Source of the DNA: Candidatus Sungiibacteriota bacterium
GTDB taxonomy: Bacteria; Patescibacteriota; Minisyncoccia; Sungbacterales; HO2-52-23
Assembly: GCA_016181585.1 (NCBI GenBank)
Contig: JACOYX010000003.1
Coordinates: forward strand, 1 to 32,541
Reading direction: 5' to 3'
DNA: 32,541 bases
The notes beneath the pieces are model-generated. The model did no database searches and was not told where the DNA came from. It worked only from the letters and a program-made list of their open reading frames with translations. Shown here piece after piece: positions 22,727-30,885 of this stretch (position 1 is its first letter; each line of letters opens with the position of its first letter). The position numbers were made by a program, and so were the translations under genes.

Positions 22727-23752
22727 ATGGATTCTCTTGGCAAAGGACTCGAGTCACTAATACCCAATAGAGAACCGGAAGAAATTCCGGCGGCGGATGG
22801 TCGTGCTGAAGAAACATCGGCAGTGCCGGTTCGCGATGTGCTGGAAACTACGGAGCCAGCACTTGCGTCGCCTGCGGAAGCGCAAGGCACTTCGGCGCGG
22901 AGTTTTAATGACCACTTTGCTCCGCGGCGCAACGACTCGGTCTTTTGGATTGAAATCGAAAAGATTCAAGCAAACCCTTATCAACCGCGGCGCGAATTTC
23001 AGGAGAGTGCGCTTCGCGATTTGGCAAGTTCAATCCGCGAGCATGGTGTGCTTCAGCCTATTTTGGTTTCCAAGCGCGAAATCGATACGCCGATGGGTCT
23101 TGAAGTGCGCTATGAATTGATTGCCGGTGAGCGGCGGTGGCGTGCATCACAGCTTGCGGGCCTTACACAAATTCCGGCGGTGATTCGCCGCGGCGTTCCT
23201 GACAATAAACTCAAACTGGAACTCGCAATCATTGAAAACGTTCAGCGCGAAGATCTGAATGCCATTGAACGCGCCAAAGCGTTTAAGCAGATGGTGGATG
23301 AATTTCACATGGTGCAAAAAGACATTGCGATCCGTGTGGGAAAATCGCGCGAGCTTGTCGCAAATACCATGCGGCTTTTGGCGCTTCCCGAAGAGATACA
23401 GCTAGCGGTTTCGGATGGGCGTATCAGCGAGGGGCATGCGCGCGCGGTTTTAAGCGCGGGTGATGATGCGGTAAAACAATTTCAGGTATTTAATGAAATT
23501 TTGGCGGATCGTCTTTCGGTGCGTGAAGCGGAAAGCCGCGCGCGGCAGGTGGCGGGGAAAATGCTGGTGCCAAAAAAACGCATGGGGCAAGCGCAGGATC
23601 CTGAAATGCGCCAATGGCAAAACCGTCTGCAGGAGCGCTTGGGAACTAAAGTCCAGCTTCAAAAAATGGGGGACAAAGGCAAAATTATCGTGGAGTTTTT
23701 CTCTGATGAAGAGCTCCGCGGGCTTCTTGACAAACTCATAAAAGAAGTTTAG
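22727..23752 (+). CDS. parB: Chromosome partitioning protein ParB (Spo0J)
   Basis: A 341-aa DNA-binding CTPase clamp that loads at parS. The N-terminal MDSLGKGLESLIPN is the ParA-stimulating peptide; an acidic, low-complexity linker of about 55 residues follows. The ParB N domain has IEKIQANPYQPRREFQ, GVLQPILVSKR and the CTP-binding GERRWRASQLAGL. The helix-turn-helix region is QKDIAIRVGKSRELVANTMRLLALP with ISEGHARAVLSAG. The C-terminal dimerisation domain ends in GKIIVEFFSDEELRGLLDKL. The linker is longer than in many ParBs; otherwise the gene is complete and in an operon with parA. Confidence 0.96.
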   Translation: MDSLGKGLESLIPNREPEEIPAADGRAEETSAVPVRDVLETTEPALASPAEAQGTSARSFNDHFAPRRNDSVFWIEIEKIQANPYQPRREFQESALRDLASSIREHGVLQPILVSKREIDTPMGLEVRYELIAGERRWRASQLAGLTQIPAVIRRGVPDNKLKLELAIIENVQREDLNAIERAKAFKQMVDEFHMVQKDIAIRVGKSRELVANTMRLLALPEEIQLAVSDGRISEGHARAVLSAGDDAVKQFQVFNEILADRLSVREAESRARQVAGKMLVPKKRMGQAQDPEMRQWQNRLQERLGTKVQLQKMGDKGKIIVEFFSDEELRGLLDKLIKEV

Positions 23753-23790
23753 TTTTCAAGCACGTTCTTTCTATGAAAGGGAGAGTATAA

Positions 23791-24111
23791 GTGAAAAAAC
23801 TTTCTGAATTTCAGGGAAATGTGTGCGGTCAATTTATTTTTATTAATGACGGAACTGTTACGCTTGGTGTCATTGAGGGATTTGTTCGTTCGGGAGCTCA
23901 GGCGGTTTACCCTGTACAACTGGAAATCAGAATGAGTACGACGGACAAACCACTGGTTAAATATATCGAAGATATCAAAGATGCTCTCATTCTCACTCCA
24001 TGGGAAGTGGTTGCGTTTATCAATAGGGCAGTCCTGAAAGCCGCAGAGGCGACAACTAAGTTAAAGGCTGTTATGGGTATTATTGAAAGAATAGCCGACG
24101 GAAGCCTTTAA
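23791..24111 (+). CDS. Hypothetical protein, 106 aa
   Basis: Not recognised. GTG start with a good ribosome binding site (AAGGGAGAG, about 7 bases upstream), 38 bases after parB with no terminator between, so probably in the parAB transcript. The first 60 residues look like a small beta-barrel (GNVCGQFIFINDGTVTLGVIEGFVRSG), followed by helical segments LTPWEVVAFINRAVLKAAEATTKLKAVMGIIERI. The next gene encodes a protein with a similar beta-then-helix layout, so they may be distant relatives. Confidence 0.72.
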   Translation: MKKLSEFQGNVCGQFIFINDGTVTLGVIEGFVRSGAQAVYPVQLEIRMSTTDKPLVKYIEDIKDALILTPWEVVAFINRAVLKAAEATTKLKAVMGIIERIADGSL

Positions 24112-24139
24112 ATTCAAAGATAGAGAAAGGAGATTTTTC

Positions 24140-24562
24140 ATGCCAACACTTTTAACGCCCGAAACCTGCAGAGTGGGGTCATTCATCCGCTACCGAAAAA
24201 ATGATGAAATTAAATACGCGATTATCCGCGGCAGAAGTCCCGAAAGAGTAACAGATGATGGTGTCAAACATCTGGCCATGTTGCTTCTTGAGTCACCGGA
24301 TTGGGCACTGCCGGGTGCAAACGCCTTGATGGGTTTTAGCTTCGAACAGCTCGCAGGCGCTGAAATTTTAACAAAAAGCGAAGCTTTGAACGAGCTTTGC
24401 CAAACTGCAAAATTATTTGCAGAAGTAAGCGAAGCTCTCGAAGAAGAAAAGAAATTACGCGAAGAAATTTGGCAAGCGTTGAGACACGCAGGGGGCGAAC
24501 TTTATAAACTCCAGCAGGTGGTACTACTGGAGAAAATAGGACATCCTGCGGACGGGGCGTAA
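24140..24562 (+). CDS. Hypothetical protein, 140 aa
   Basis: Not recognised. ATG 24140 has AAAGGAGA at good distance and lies 28 bases after the previous gene. The N-terminal part (CRVGSFIRYRKNDEIKYAIIRGRSPERV) looks like a small beta domain; the C-terminal half (EALNELCQTAKLFAEVSEALEEEKKLREEIWQAL) is a charged, probable coiled coil. It is the last gene before a strong terminator and thus the likely end of the parAB operon. Confidence 0.72.
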   Translation: MPTLLTPETCRVGSFIRYRKNDEIKYAIIRGRSPERVTDDGVKHLAMLLLESPDWALPGANALMGFSFEQLAGAEILTKSEALNELCQTAKLFAEVSEALEEEKKLREEIWQALRHAGGELYKLQQVVLLEKIGHPADGA

Positions 24563-24569
24563 GAAACCG

Positions 24570-24596
24570 AAAAGAAGGAGTAATTCCTTCTTTTTT
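24570..24596 (+). terminator. Terminator of the parAB operon
   Basis: A 10-bp stem AAAAGAAGGA/TCCTTCTTTT with a 5-nt loop, ending in a T-run. Confidence 0.85.
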
Positions 24597-24600
24597 ATAT

Positions 24601-24653
24601 TAGACCTACTGCGTAAAGATTTGCGTAACGAAAATCTTTACGCAGTAGGTCTA
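24601..24653. repeat. Perfect 22-bp inverted repeat with 9-nt loop
   Basis: The arms run from 24601 to 24622 (starting TAGACCTACTGCG) and 24632 to 24653 with no mismatch. It lies 4 bases from the 52-nt palindrome. There is no T-run after it, so it is not an ordinary terminator. Confidence 0.85.
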
Positions 24654-24656
24654 TTG

Positions 24657-24708
24657 GTTTATAATTAACAAAATCCCCACGATCGTGGGGATTTTGTTAA
24701 TTATAAAC
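24657..24708. repeat. Perfect 52-nt palindrome
   Basis: Each half is 26 bases and the centre is CGATCG with no loop. The inner part (AAAATCCCCACGA and its complement) could act as a two-way terminator between the parAB operon and rel, which converge here. The outer parts are AT-rich and carry TATAAT on each strand; on the plus strand TTTACG lies 17 bases upstream of it. Confidence 0.85.
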
Positions 24709-24747
24709 TTTGGTGGATTCGGGTATTCGGCATTGCCGCTGTTGATG

Positions 24748-26475
24748 TTATAGAAGTTTATAACTTACCTCTTCCACTCCTTTTATGGTTTTCAATTTTA
24801 CCATGGTTTGCTCGAGGTCTTTGCGGCTTTTGAAGGGCGCTTGTATTATGATCACCGGCCAGGAACGGTGCTTGGTGTCCGTGGTAACGCTTTTTACGTT
24901 TATTTTTTGCTTCGCCAAAACATTGGTAACGTCGCGCAAAAGCCCAATGCGGTCTTGCACGGTCAAGCGGAGTTCTGTTAGTTCGCCGCCGCGCTTTTCA
25001 AACGCTTTTTCTTCCGAAAATTTTTTAAGCAGAGAAGAAACCGATTTTCTCGCGTGTCCGGTTTTTACGAATTTAAGCCAGTCCGATGACGGCTTTTTAT
25101 TTTTTTGTGTTACGATTTCCACCACATCGCCGTTTTTAAGCTGATAGTCTAGTGATGTCATTTTGCCATTGACGCGGGCTCCGGTTGCGGTATTGCCGAT
25201 GGTGGTATGCACGTTATATGCAAAATCAACCGGAGTTGATCCCTCCGGCAAATCAAATACATCTCCTTTTGGAGTTAGCACAAAAATCCTGTTTTTAAAA
25301 AAATCAATTTTCAAAGATTCCAAAAATTCGTCGGGATTTTCGAATTCTTTCTGCCATTCGCGAAGTTGTCCTATCCATGCGTACTGCTTTTTATTCATTA
25401 GCGCCGTATTTGCTTTCGCGTATTCTTTGGTATTGGCGCGTTTCAGTTCGGAATACGACCAGTGCGCCGCGATGCCGTTTTCCGCTTCTTCGTGCATTTC
25501 TCGGGTGCGCATTTGAAATTCAACCGGCCGTTCGTCCGGCCCGAAGACCGTGGTATGGAGCGAGCGGTAGCCATTTGGTTTGGGAAGCGCGATATAATCC
25601 TTGATCTTTCCCGGCATCGGACGCCAAAGTTTGTGCACAACGCCCAGCGCTCCGTAGCAGTCTTCGATCGATGGCAGGATAACGCGCAGAGCCACGATGT
25701 CGGCGATTTTTGCAAGATCCATGTCGTATTTTAGAAGTTTTTTGTATAAACTGTAGTAATGTTTTGCGCGGGCGTGGATATCTTGAAAGGGAATTTCTTC
25801 CCGTTGGAGTTCTTCGGCGAGTCTTGGCTTTAGCGTTTTTAAATATTCATCGAGATTTTTGTATTGTTCTTTAGTGGTGCGAATGAGCCAATCGTATTCT
25901 TGGGGGTAAACGTATGGAAATGCAAGATCTTCCAAATCTCCGGAAAGCTCGGTCATGCCGAGGCGGTAGGAAAGCGGCGCGTAAATATCGAGCGTTTCAA
26001 GCGCGATTCTTTTTTGCTTTTCCGGCGGTAAATGTTCCAGTGTTTCCATATTGTGCAGGCGGTCAACAAGTTTTAATAGCACGATACGAATATCTTCCGC
26101 GATGGCAAGAAACATTTTTCTTAAACTTTCCGCCGAGCGTTCAGTTCCTTTATAGCGGATTTTATCGAGCTTGGTAACGCCTTCCACGAGCACTGCTATT
26201 TCCTCTCCGAATTCTTTGCGGATGTCTTCTATGGAAATTTCGGTGTCTTCGCATACGTCGTGCAGGAGGGCTGCGGCAACGGTGGCGGCATCAAGATGCA
26301 TTTCCAAGATCCGGCTCGCGGTGGCGAGGGGGTGTGTGATATATGGCTCCCCGGATTTTCTTTTTTGTCCTTTATGCGCGCGTTCGGCGAATTTATGCGC
26401 GCGTTCAACAAGCGCACAGTCTTCTTGCGGCCGGTTTTGTTTTATTAAGATTTCGCGGATAGCATTGACATTCAT
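24748..26475 (-). CDS. rel: Bifunctional (p)ppGpp synthetase/hydrolase (Rel/SpoT family)
   Basis: It makes and degrades the alarmone (p)ppGpp. The 575 aa are shorter than the usual ~720. The N-terminal HD hydrolase has HPLA (48), the HD pair His72-Asp73 in LLHDVCEDT, and VDRLHNMETL (137-146). The synthetase has DIVALRVILPSIEDCYGALG, PMPGKIKDYIALPKPNGYRSLHTTV and EFQMRT with the catalytic Glu319. The TGS domain is at about 395-450 and the ACT domain at about 507-575. The helical and zinc-finger modules normally between TGS and ACT are mostly missing. Both active sites look intact, so it should be bifunctional; ribosome sensing may differ. ATG 26475 has no Shine-Dalgarno and an almost leaderless promoter. 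Confidence 0.95.
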   Translation of the reverse strand: MNVNAIREILIKQNRPQEDCALVERAHKFAERAHKGQKRKSGEPYITHPLATASRILEMHLDAATVAAALLHDVCEDTEISIEDIRKEFGEEIAVLVEGVTKLDKIRYKGTERSAESLRKMFLAIAEDIRIVLLKLVDRLHNMETLEHLPPEKQKRIALETLDIYAPLSYRLGMTELSGDLEDLAFPYVYPQEYDWLIRTTKEQYKNLDEYLKTLKPRLAEELQREEIPFQDIHARAKHYYSLYKKLLKYDMDLAKIADIVALRVILPSIEDCYGALGVVHKLWRPMPGKIKDYIALPKPNGYRSLHTTVFGPDERPVEFQMRTREMHEEAENGIAAHWSYSELKRANTKEYAKANTALMNKKQYAWIGQLREWQKEFENPDEFLESLKIDFFKNRIFVLTPKGDVFDLPEGSTPVDFAYNVHTTIGNTATGARVNGKMTSLDYQLKNGDVVEIVTQKNKKPSSDWLKFVKTGHARKSVSSLLKKFSEEKAFEKRGGELTELRLTVQDRIGLLRDVTNVLAKQKINVKSVTTDTKHRSWPVIIIQAPFKSRKDLEQTMVKLKTIKGVEEVSYKLL

Positions 26476-26493
26476 TACATTTTATATTACCAT
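26465..26493 (+). promoter_or_regulatory. Possible promoter of the Qng1-like gene
   Basis: A perfect TTGACA, inside the start of rel on the other strand, is followed after 17 nt by TACCAT. Initiation near 26500 leaves about 25 bases with the ribosome binding site GAGAGG before ATG 26525. Confidence 0.45.
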
Positions 26494-26511
26494 AACTACA
26501 GTTTTTTACAA
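26484..26511 (-). promoter_or_regulatory. Possible rel promoter
   Basis: On the minus strand: TTGTAA, a 16-nt spacer, then TAATAT. Initiation would fall only a few bases before ATG 26475, giving a nearly leaderless mRNA. It overlaps the divergent promoter. Confidence 0.45.
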
Positions 26512-26524
26512 AGAGAGGCGACAA

Positions 26525-27580
26525 ATGAATAAAGATACCGCGCGTCTTGTTGAAGTATGGAAAAAGATCGAGTCAGGCAAAAAAAATAAGTTTGTATCGA
26601 TTGACTATGACAATATCGAGCGATGCGTCATTGATAATTTCGTAGCGGGAAAAACTATACTGCAAACTCCGGATTGGCGGATTGAAGGCGCATTGGCGCG
26701 TCACGATTGGGTGTTTGCGGCAAACAGCATCGTTATCAATGCGCTCAATTTTGCCTTCAATATTTTTGAAAAACCGGATACAAAATATCGGTGGAGAAAA
26801 AGCGGATTCAGCGGATCGCTCGCTATGGCGGAGCGATTTTATCACCTGTATGGCGAGCGAATTATTCAAGCGCACGATATTGCGCGCTTGAATGCATCGC
26901 ATATGATACGGACAAAATATTTTCTTGACGGCGAAGAAGCGATTTCTTTGCGGGACACGCGGACAAGGTGTCTTATCAATATTGCCGAAGTTTTAGAGGA
27001 AGAATACGGAGGAAGTCCGTTAAATCTTTTAGAGGACGCATTGGTATGGGACGAAGAACGGAAGCGCAGTGTTTGGTATGCTTTTCATGATGGAAAAGGG
27101 TTGGTGGAACTATTGATCAAAAAGTTTCCCATCGCATACGGCGATGCGTGGAAAATGGCGGACGGTACGGAAACTTACACGCTAAAATTCAACAAAAAAG
27201 CCCAGCTTGTGGCGCTCTTGCTCTATGGCCGCGGAAAAACTTCATATGTGCTTCCGCCGCTTGTCGACATTAATGAAGTGGGCCAGCTTACGGACTATCA
27301 GGTGCCAAATGCTTTGCATGCGCGGAGGATATTGAGGTATAATCCCGTGCTTGCGGCAAAGATAGATAATTGGCAGGAAATAAACGCGGGGAGCAGGGAA
27401 GAACTGGAAATCCGCCTTGCAACAACGGCGGCGTGCGTTGAATTGCTTGATCAAATCAACAAGTGCCCCGAAATAAATTTTGAGCCATCGGTTACGCTTG
27501 CGGATCTTGATTATTGGCTCTGGGTGAAGGGAAAACAATCCCCGTTTCGTCCACATCTGGTGCGGACGAGCGCGTACTAA
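26525..27580 (+). CDS. Queuosine-nucleotide N-glycosylase/hydrolase-like protein (DUF2419, Qng1 family)
   Basis: A 351-aa protein; ATG 26525 has GAGAGG upstream, and the longer frame back to 26171 only shadows rel. The layout follows the DUF2419 family: INALNFAFN (72-79, compare LNFsFW), KAQLVALLLYG (225-235, compare KRAQILV), DINEVGQLTDYQVPNALHARRILRYN (248-273, compare the T.FADYRVPQ.L motif with the active-site Asp), an NAGSREELEIRLATTAACVELL helix, and a final LDYWLWVKG (compare IDfYLW). Family members release queuine from queuosine nucleosides or 5'-monophosphate, a salvage step for tRNA modification. The match is motif-based and some positions differ (DYQVPN for DYRVPQ), so substrate is less certain than family. 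It is divergent from rel. Confidence 0.72.
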   Translation: MNKDTARLVEVWKKIESGKKNKFVSIDYDNIERCVIDNFVAGKTILQTPDWRIEGALARHDWVFAANSIVINALNFAFNIFEKPDTKYRWRKSGFSGSLAMAERFYHLYGERIIQAHDIARLNASHMIRTKYFLDGEEAISLRDTRTRCLINIAEVLEEEYGGSPLNLLEDALVWDEERKRSVWYAFHDGKGLVELLIKKFPIAYGDAWKMADGTETYTLKFNKKAQLVALLLYGRGKTSYVLPPLVDINEVGQLTDYQVPNALHARRILRYNPVLAAKIDNWQEINAGSREELEIRLATTAACVELLDQINKCPEINFEPSVTLADLDYWLWVKGKQSPFRPHLVRTSAY

Positions 27581-27597
27581 GAAACAGCAGTTTGAAC

Positions 27598-27623
27598 AAA
27601 AGTCCCTATTACCCGGGACTTTT
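27598..27623. terminator. Bidirectional terminator, Qng1-like gene / topA
   Basis: A 9-bp stem AAAAGTCCC/GGGACTTTT with an 8-nt loop. The topA stop codon (complement at 27609-27611) lies within the loop, so the hairpin is part of the topA 3' end. Confidence 0.8.
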
Positions 27624-29675
27624 TTCTTTTGCTTCTTCGTTTTCTTTTCTTGGATCGGTCCATGATGCAAAGTCGCAAGCGGGGTAGCGGGAGCATCCAA
27701 AAAATATTTTTCGGCGTTTGGTGCGTTTGACGATAATATCTCCTTCAACGCATTTGGGGCATTTCATGCCGATGGTTTCCGGTTCCTGTTTTATTGGTTT
27801 GGTAGTTTTGCAGTCGGGGAAGCCGGAGCATGCCAAAAATTTTCCGAAGCGGCCGAGCCGCACGATCATCGATTTCCCGCACTTTTCGCAGATTTGATCG
27901 GTGGTTTCCAACACTTCGTGTTTTTTCACTTCTTTATATTTTTCTTCCAGTATTTTTTCGAAGGGTTCGTAAAATGCGCGGATGACCGGCTGCCATTCTT
28001 TTTCTCCTTCCGCGATTTCATCAAGTTCGTCTTCCATTTTAGCGGTAAATTGGATGTCTACCACGCGCGGAAAATGCTCGACCAGAAGGTCATTTACGAT
28101 TGTGCCGGTTTCGGTGGGTCTTAAATGTTTTTTCTCGTCGCGCTCAACATAGCGGCGTTCCTGGATGGTGGCAATGGTAGGCGCATAGGTCGAAGGGCGC
28201 CCGATGCCGTATTTTTCAAGCGTTTTTACCAGTGTGGCTTCAGTGAAGCGCGCGGGAGGCTCGGTGAAGTGCTGAAGCGGTGAAAGTTTTTGGAGTGCGA
28301 GCGGTTCTTTTGCTTCGATAAGCGGGAGTGTGGTCTCGGAAAATTTCAAAGGATACGCTTTTAAGAAGCCGTCGAAAGAAAGCGTTTGTCCGGTAACGCG
28401 AAACGTAGTGTCGGCCGCGGCGCTGATATCCACAGAGGTGCTATCAAAAATTGCCGGAGGCATTTGTGTTGCCATAAAGCGGCGCCAAATAAGTTCGTAC
28501 AGTCTGAACTGTCGTTTTTCCAAAAACGGTTCGACAGACTTTGGCGTGCGCGAAGGATCGGAAGGACGGATTGCTTCGTGCGCTTCCTGCGCGCCTTTTG
28601 ATTTTGTTTTAAAACGGCGTGGCGCGGGAAGGTTGTATTTGTCTCCGAATTCGGATTTTATAACAGCATGCGCCATTTTGAGTGCGTCTTCGCTCAAATT
28701 TACGGAGTCGGTGCGCATATAAGTGATAAGTCCGACAGGACCCTCTTCGCCGATGTCGACGCCTTCGTACAATTGCTGGGCATACATCATGGTTTGCTTC
28801 GCGCTCATGCCGATTTTGCGAAATGATTCTTGTTGGAGGGTTGAAGTAGTGAAGGGAGGCAGAGGGTTTCGGGACACCGCTTTTTTCTCGACCATATCGA
28901 CGATCCACGGCGAATTTTCAAGCTTTGCGAGAATGTCCTCCGCTTCTTTTTGGTTTTTAATCGCAAATTTATCGAGCGTTTCTCCTTTTATTTTTACGAG
29001 CGTCGCGTCAAACGGAGTTTTGTCTCCGGTTTCTTTTGTCAAAGTTGCCGTGATATTCCAATATTCCTGCGGGACGAATTTTTCAATTTCGCGTTCGCGC
29101 TCCACGATCAAGCGAACGGCGACCGATTGCACTCTGCCGGCGGAAAGTCCGCGATATACTTTTTTCCATAAAAATGGCGAAAGTTTGTAGCCAACCAGCC
29201 GGTCAAGCACACGCCGTGCCTGCTGTGCGTTTACTAGCGGGATATTGATGGCGCGGGGATGCGCGAGCGCTTCCTCGATTGCGCGTTTGGTGATTTCGTG
29301 GAAAACAATCCGCTCAATGATATGAGGAGTTTTTTCTTCGGACGGGGTTTTTGTTTTTTTCTTCGATTTTTTATCAAGTTCAAGCGCGCTCACCAAGTGC
29401 CAAGCGATAGCTTCTCCTTCGCGGTCTTCATCGGTTGCGAGTACGATGCGGTCGGCGTGTTTCGCTTCTTCTTTCAGTTTTTTGACTACACGGTTTGCTT
29501 TGCGGGGGATAATGTATTGCGGCTCAAAATTGTGTTCGACATCGACGCCCAGCTTTGACGATGGCAAATCTCGCGTGTGCCCGAAGGAAGATTCCACGAT
29601 AAAATCGCTCCCGAGAAAGCGGGAGATGGTGCGGGCTTTTGTGGGAGATTCTACGATTACAAGACTTTTAGACAT
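27609..29675 (-). CDS. topA: DNA topoisomerase I
   Basis: A type IA topoisomerase that relaxes negative supercoils, 688 aa. The N-terminal TOPRIM domain has Glu9 in VIVESPTKA and the acidic triad Asp82-Asp84-Glu86 in ATDEDREGE. The catalytic Tyr319 is in GLITYMRTDSV, and TLVKTLEKYGIGRPSTYAPTI is a family motif. The C-terminus has two C4 zinc fingers: CEKCGKS...CSGFPDC and CPKCVEG...CSRYPAC. A charged insert (KKSKKKTKTPSEEK, about 102-115) lies after the TOPRIM region. It starts 9 bases after dprA, the usual dprA-topA operon. The C-terminus is shorter than the E. coli enzyme, which has more zinc and ribbon modules. Confidence 0.97.
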   Translation of the reverse strand: MSKSLVIVESPTKARTISRFLGSDFIVESSFGHTRDLPSSKLGVDVEHNFEPQYIIPRKANRVVKKLKEEAKHADRIVLATDEDREGEAIAWHLVSALELDKKSKKKTKTPSEEKTPHIIERIVFHEITKRAIEEALAHPRAINIPLVNAQQARRVLDRLVGYKLSPFLWKKVYRGLSAGRVQSVAVRLIVEREREIEKFVPQEYWNITATLTKETGDKTPFDATLVKIKGETLDKFAIKNQKEAEDILAKLENSPWIVDMVEKKAVSRNPLPPFTTSTLQQESFRKIGMSAKQTMMYAQQLYEGVDIGEEGPVGLITYMRTDSVNLSEDALKMAHAVIKSEFGDKYNLPAPRRFKTKSKGAQEAHEAIRPSDPSRTPKSVEPFLEKRQFRLYELIWRRFMATQMPPAIFDSTSVDISAAADTTFRVTGQTLSFDGFLKAYPLKFSETTLPLIEAKEPLALQKLSPLQHFTEPPARFTEATLVKTLEKYGIGRPSTYAPTIATIQERRYVERDEKKHLRPTETGTIVNDLLVEHFPRVVDIQFTAKMEDELDEIAEGEKEWQPVIRAFYEPFEKILEEKYKEVKKHEVLETTDQICEKCGKSMIVRLGRFGKFLACSGFPDCKTTKPIKQEPETIGMKCPKCVEGDIIVKRTKRRKIFFGCSRYPACDFASWTDPRKENEEAKEKSPG

Positions 29676-29684
29676 TTTTTAAAA

Positions 29685-30761
29685 TTAAATTTTCTGATAT
29701 GTATCTTGCCCCAAGTTTCTTATATACCCATTAAGTTCAAGCCGTGAAATTGCGGCATTTATAACCGAGCTTTCCAATCCGGAGCGCTCCTTTATGGCAT
29801 CAAAAGAAAGCGGTTCTTCGAGGAACGTTATAATTATTTGATCAACTTCATTTTGAGGCTCCCGGGACATTCTCTCGCTTTGAGTATACGATAATCCGAG
29901 CTCATCTAACAGGTCTTTCGGTTCGATGACCAATTTTGCGCCTTGCTGTATGAGAAGGTGCGGACCTTTTGAAGTGGGAGAGAAAATAGAGCCCGGTACC
30001 GCAAAGACTTCGCGATTGTGCTCGAGTGCAAAGTGCGCGGTGATCAGCGCTCCCGAGCGCTCGCGCGCTTCTATGACGAGTACTCCTCGCGAGAGTCCCG
30101 AAACAATTCTGTTTCTTTGAGGGAAATGTTCTTTTACCGCCGGTGTTTTCGGCGCGTATTCGCTCAACACGGCGCCTCCGGATTCTACGATCTTTCGTGC
30201 GAGCATGCGGTTTTCTTGGGGGAAAATGGTATCGCGGTCAATTCCAGAGCCTAATACTGCAACAGTTTTACCTTTTATGTCAAGAGTGGTGAGGTGTGCC
30301 ACTGTGTCTATGCCGATGGCAAGCCCGCTTACGATCCCAAGCCCCGCTTCCGCGCATGCGCGCGTAAACACTTCGGCGGTTTCCCTGCCGTAGGTGGTGG
30401 GACGCCGCGTGCCGACAACGGCAATGCACTGGTTCTCGGGAAGCTTTCCTTGCATATATAAAACAACCGGCGGTTGCGGTATTTCTTTGAGTGGTGCGGG
30501 ATATTGAGGGTCATTTTCATGAATGAAAGAAATTTGCGCGCGTATAAGACTTTCCATCTCCTTATCGGGATTGAGCGAAGGTTTTTTCCAAGCGATGATG
30601 CGTTCGGCGCGCGCTTCCGAAAGCGCTTCCTTAAGTCCGCTGGGGGTTGCATGCCACGCGGCCTCAAAGGAACCGAAGTAAGACTTCAGTGTGCGCAGTG
30701 TTGCGGGGCCGATGCCGGGGATTGTGTTGAATGCATGAAGAAATTTAATGTCGGTAGTCAT
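29685..30761 (-). CDS. dprA: DNA processing protein DprA
   Basis: It binds incoming single-stranded DNA and loads RecA during natural transformation; 358 aa. The N-terminal part has a helix-hairpin-helix/SAM-like region (NTIPGIGPATLRTLKSYFG). The Rossmann-like core has VVGTRRPTTYGRETAEVF, GIVSGLAIGIDTVAHLTTL, KTVAVLGSGIDRDTIFPQEN, FPQRNRIVSGLSRGVLVIEA and SGALITAHFALEHNREVFAVPGSIF. The C-terminal winged helix (DQIIITFLEEPLSFDAIKERSGLESSVINAAISRLELNG cut into its parts) is present. The gene is complete. It suggests DNA uptake ability, as in many Patescibacteria, but the pilus genes are not in this window. topA follows in the same operon. Confidence 0.96.
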   Translation of the reverse strand: MTTDIKFLHAFNTIPGIGPATLRTLKSYFGSFEAAWHATPSGLKEALSEARAERIIAWKKPSLNPDKEMESLIRAQISFIHENDPQYPAPLKEIPQPPVVLYMQGKLPENQCIAVVGTRRPTTYGRETAEVFTRACAEAGLGIVSGLAIGIDTVAHLTTLDIKGKTVAVLGSGIDRDTIFPQENRMLARKIVESGGAVLSEYAPKTPAVKEHFPQRNRIVSGLSRGVLVIEARERSGALITAHFALEHNREVFAVPGSIFSPTSKGPHLLIQQGAKLVIEPKDLLDELGLSYTQSERMSREPQNEVDQIIITFLEEPLSFDAIKERSGLESSVINAAISRLELNGYIRNLGQDTYQKI

Positions 30762-30885
30762 AACCTACACTACTATATTGTATTTTACACCTTGTGTCAT
30801 GTGTGAATTTCTCTGCTTGTGCGATGGCGGGGATAATCGTATTCTGGAGGCGGAACTCAAGCTCTTTCAAAATTGGAGTATCGTC

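Noticed and set aside
26171-26524. Upstream extension of the Qng1-like gene
   Set aside because: This part is antisense to the start of rel, and the family alignment and ribosome binding site point to ATG 26525.
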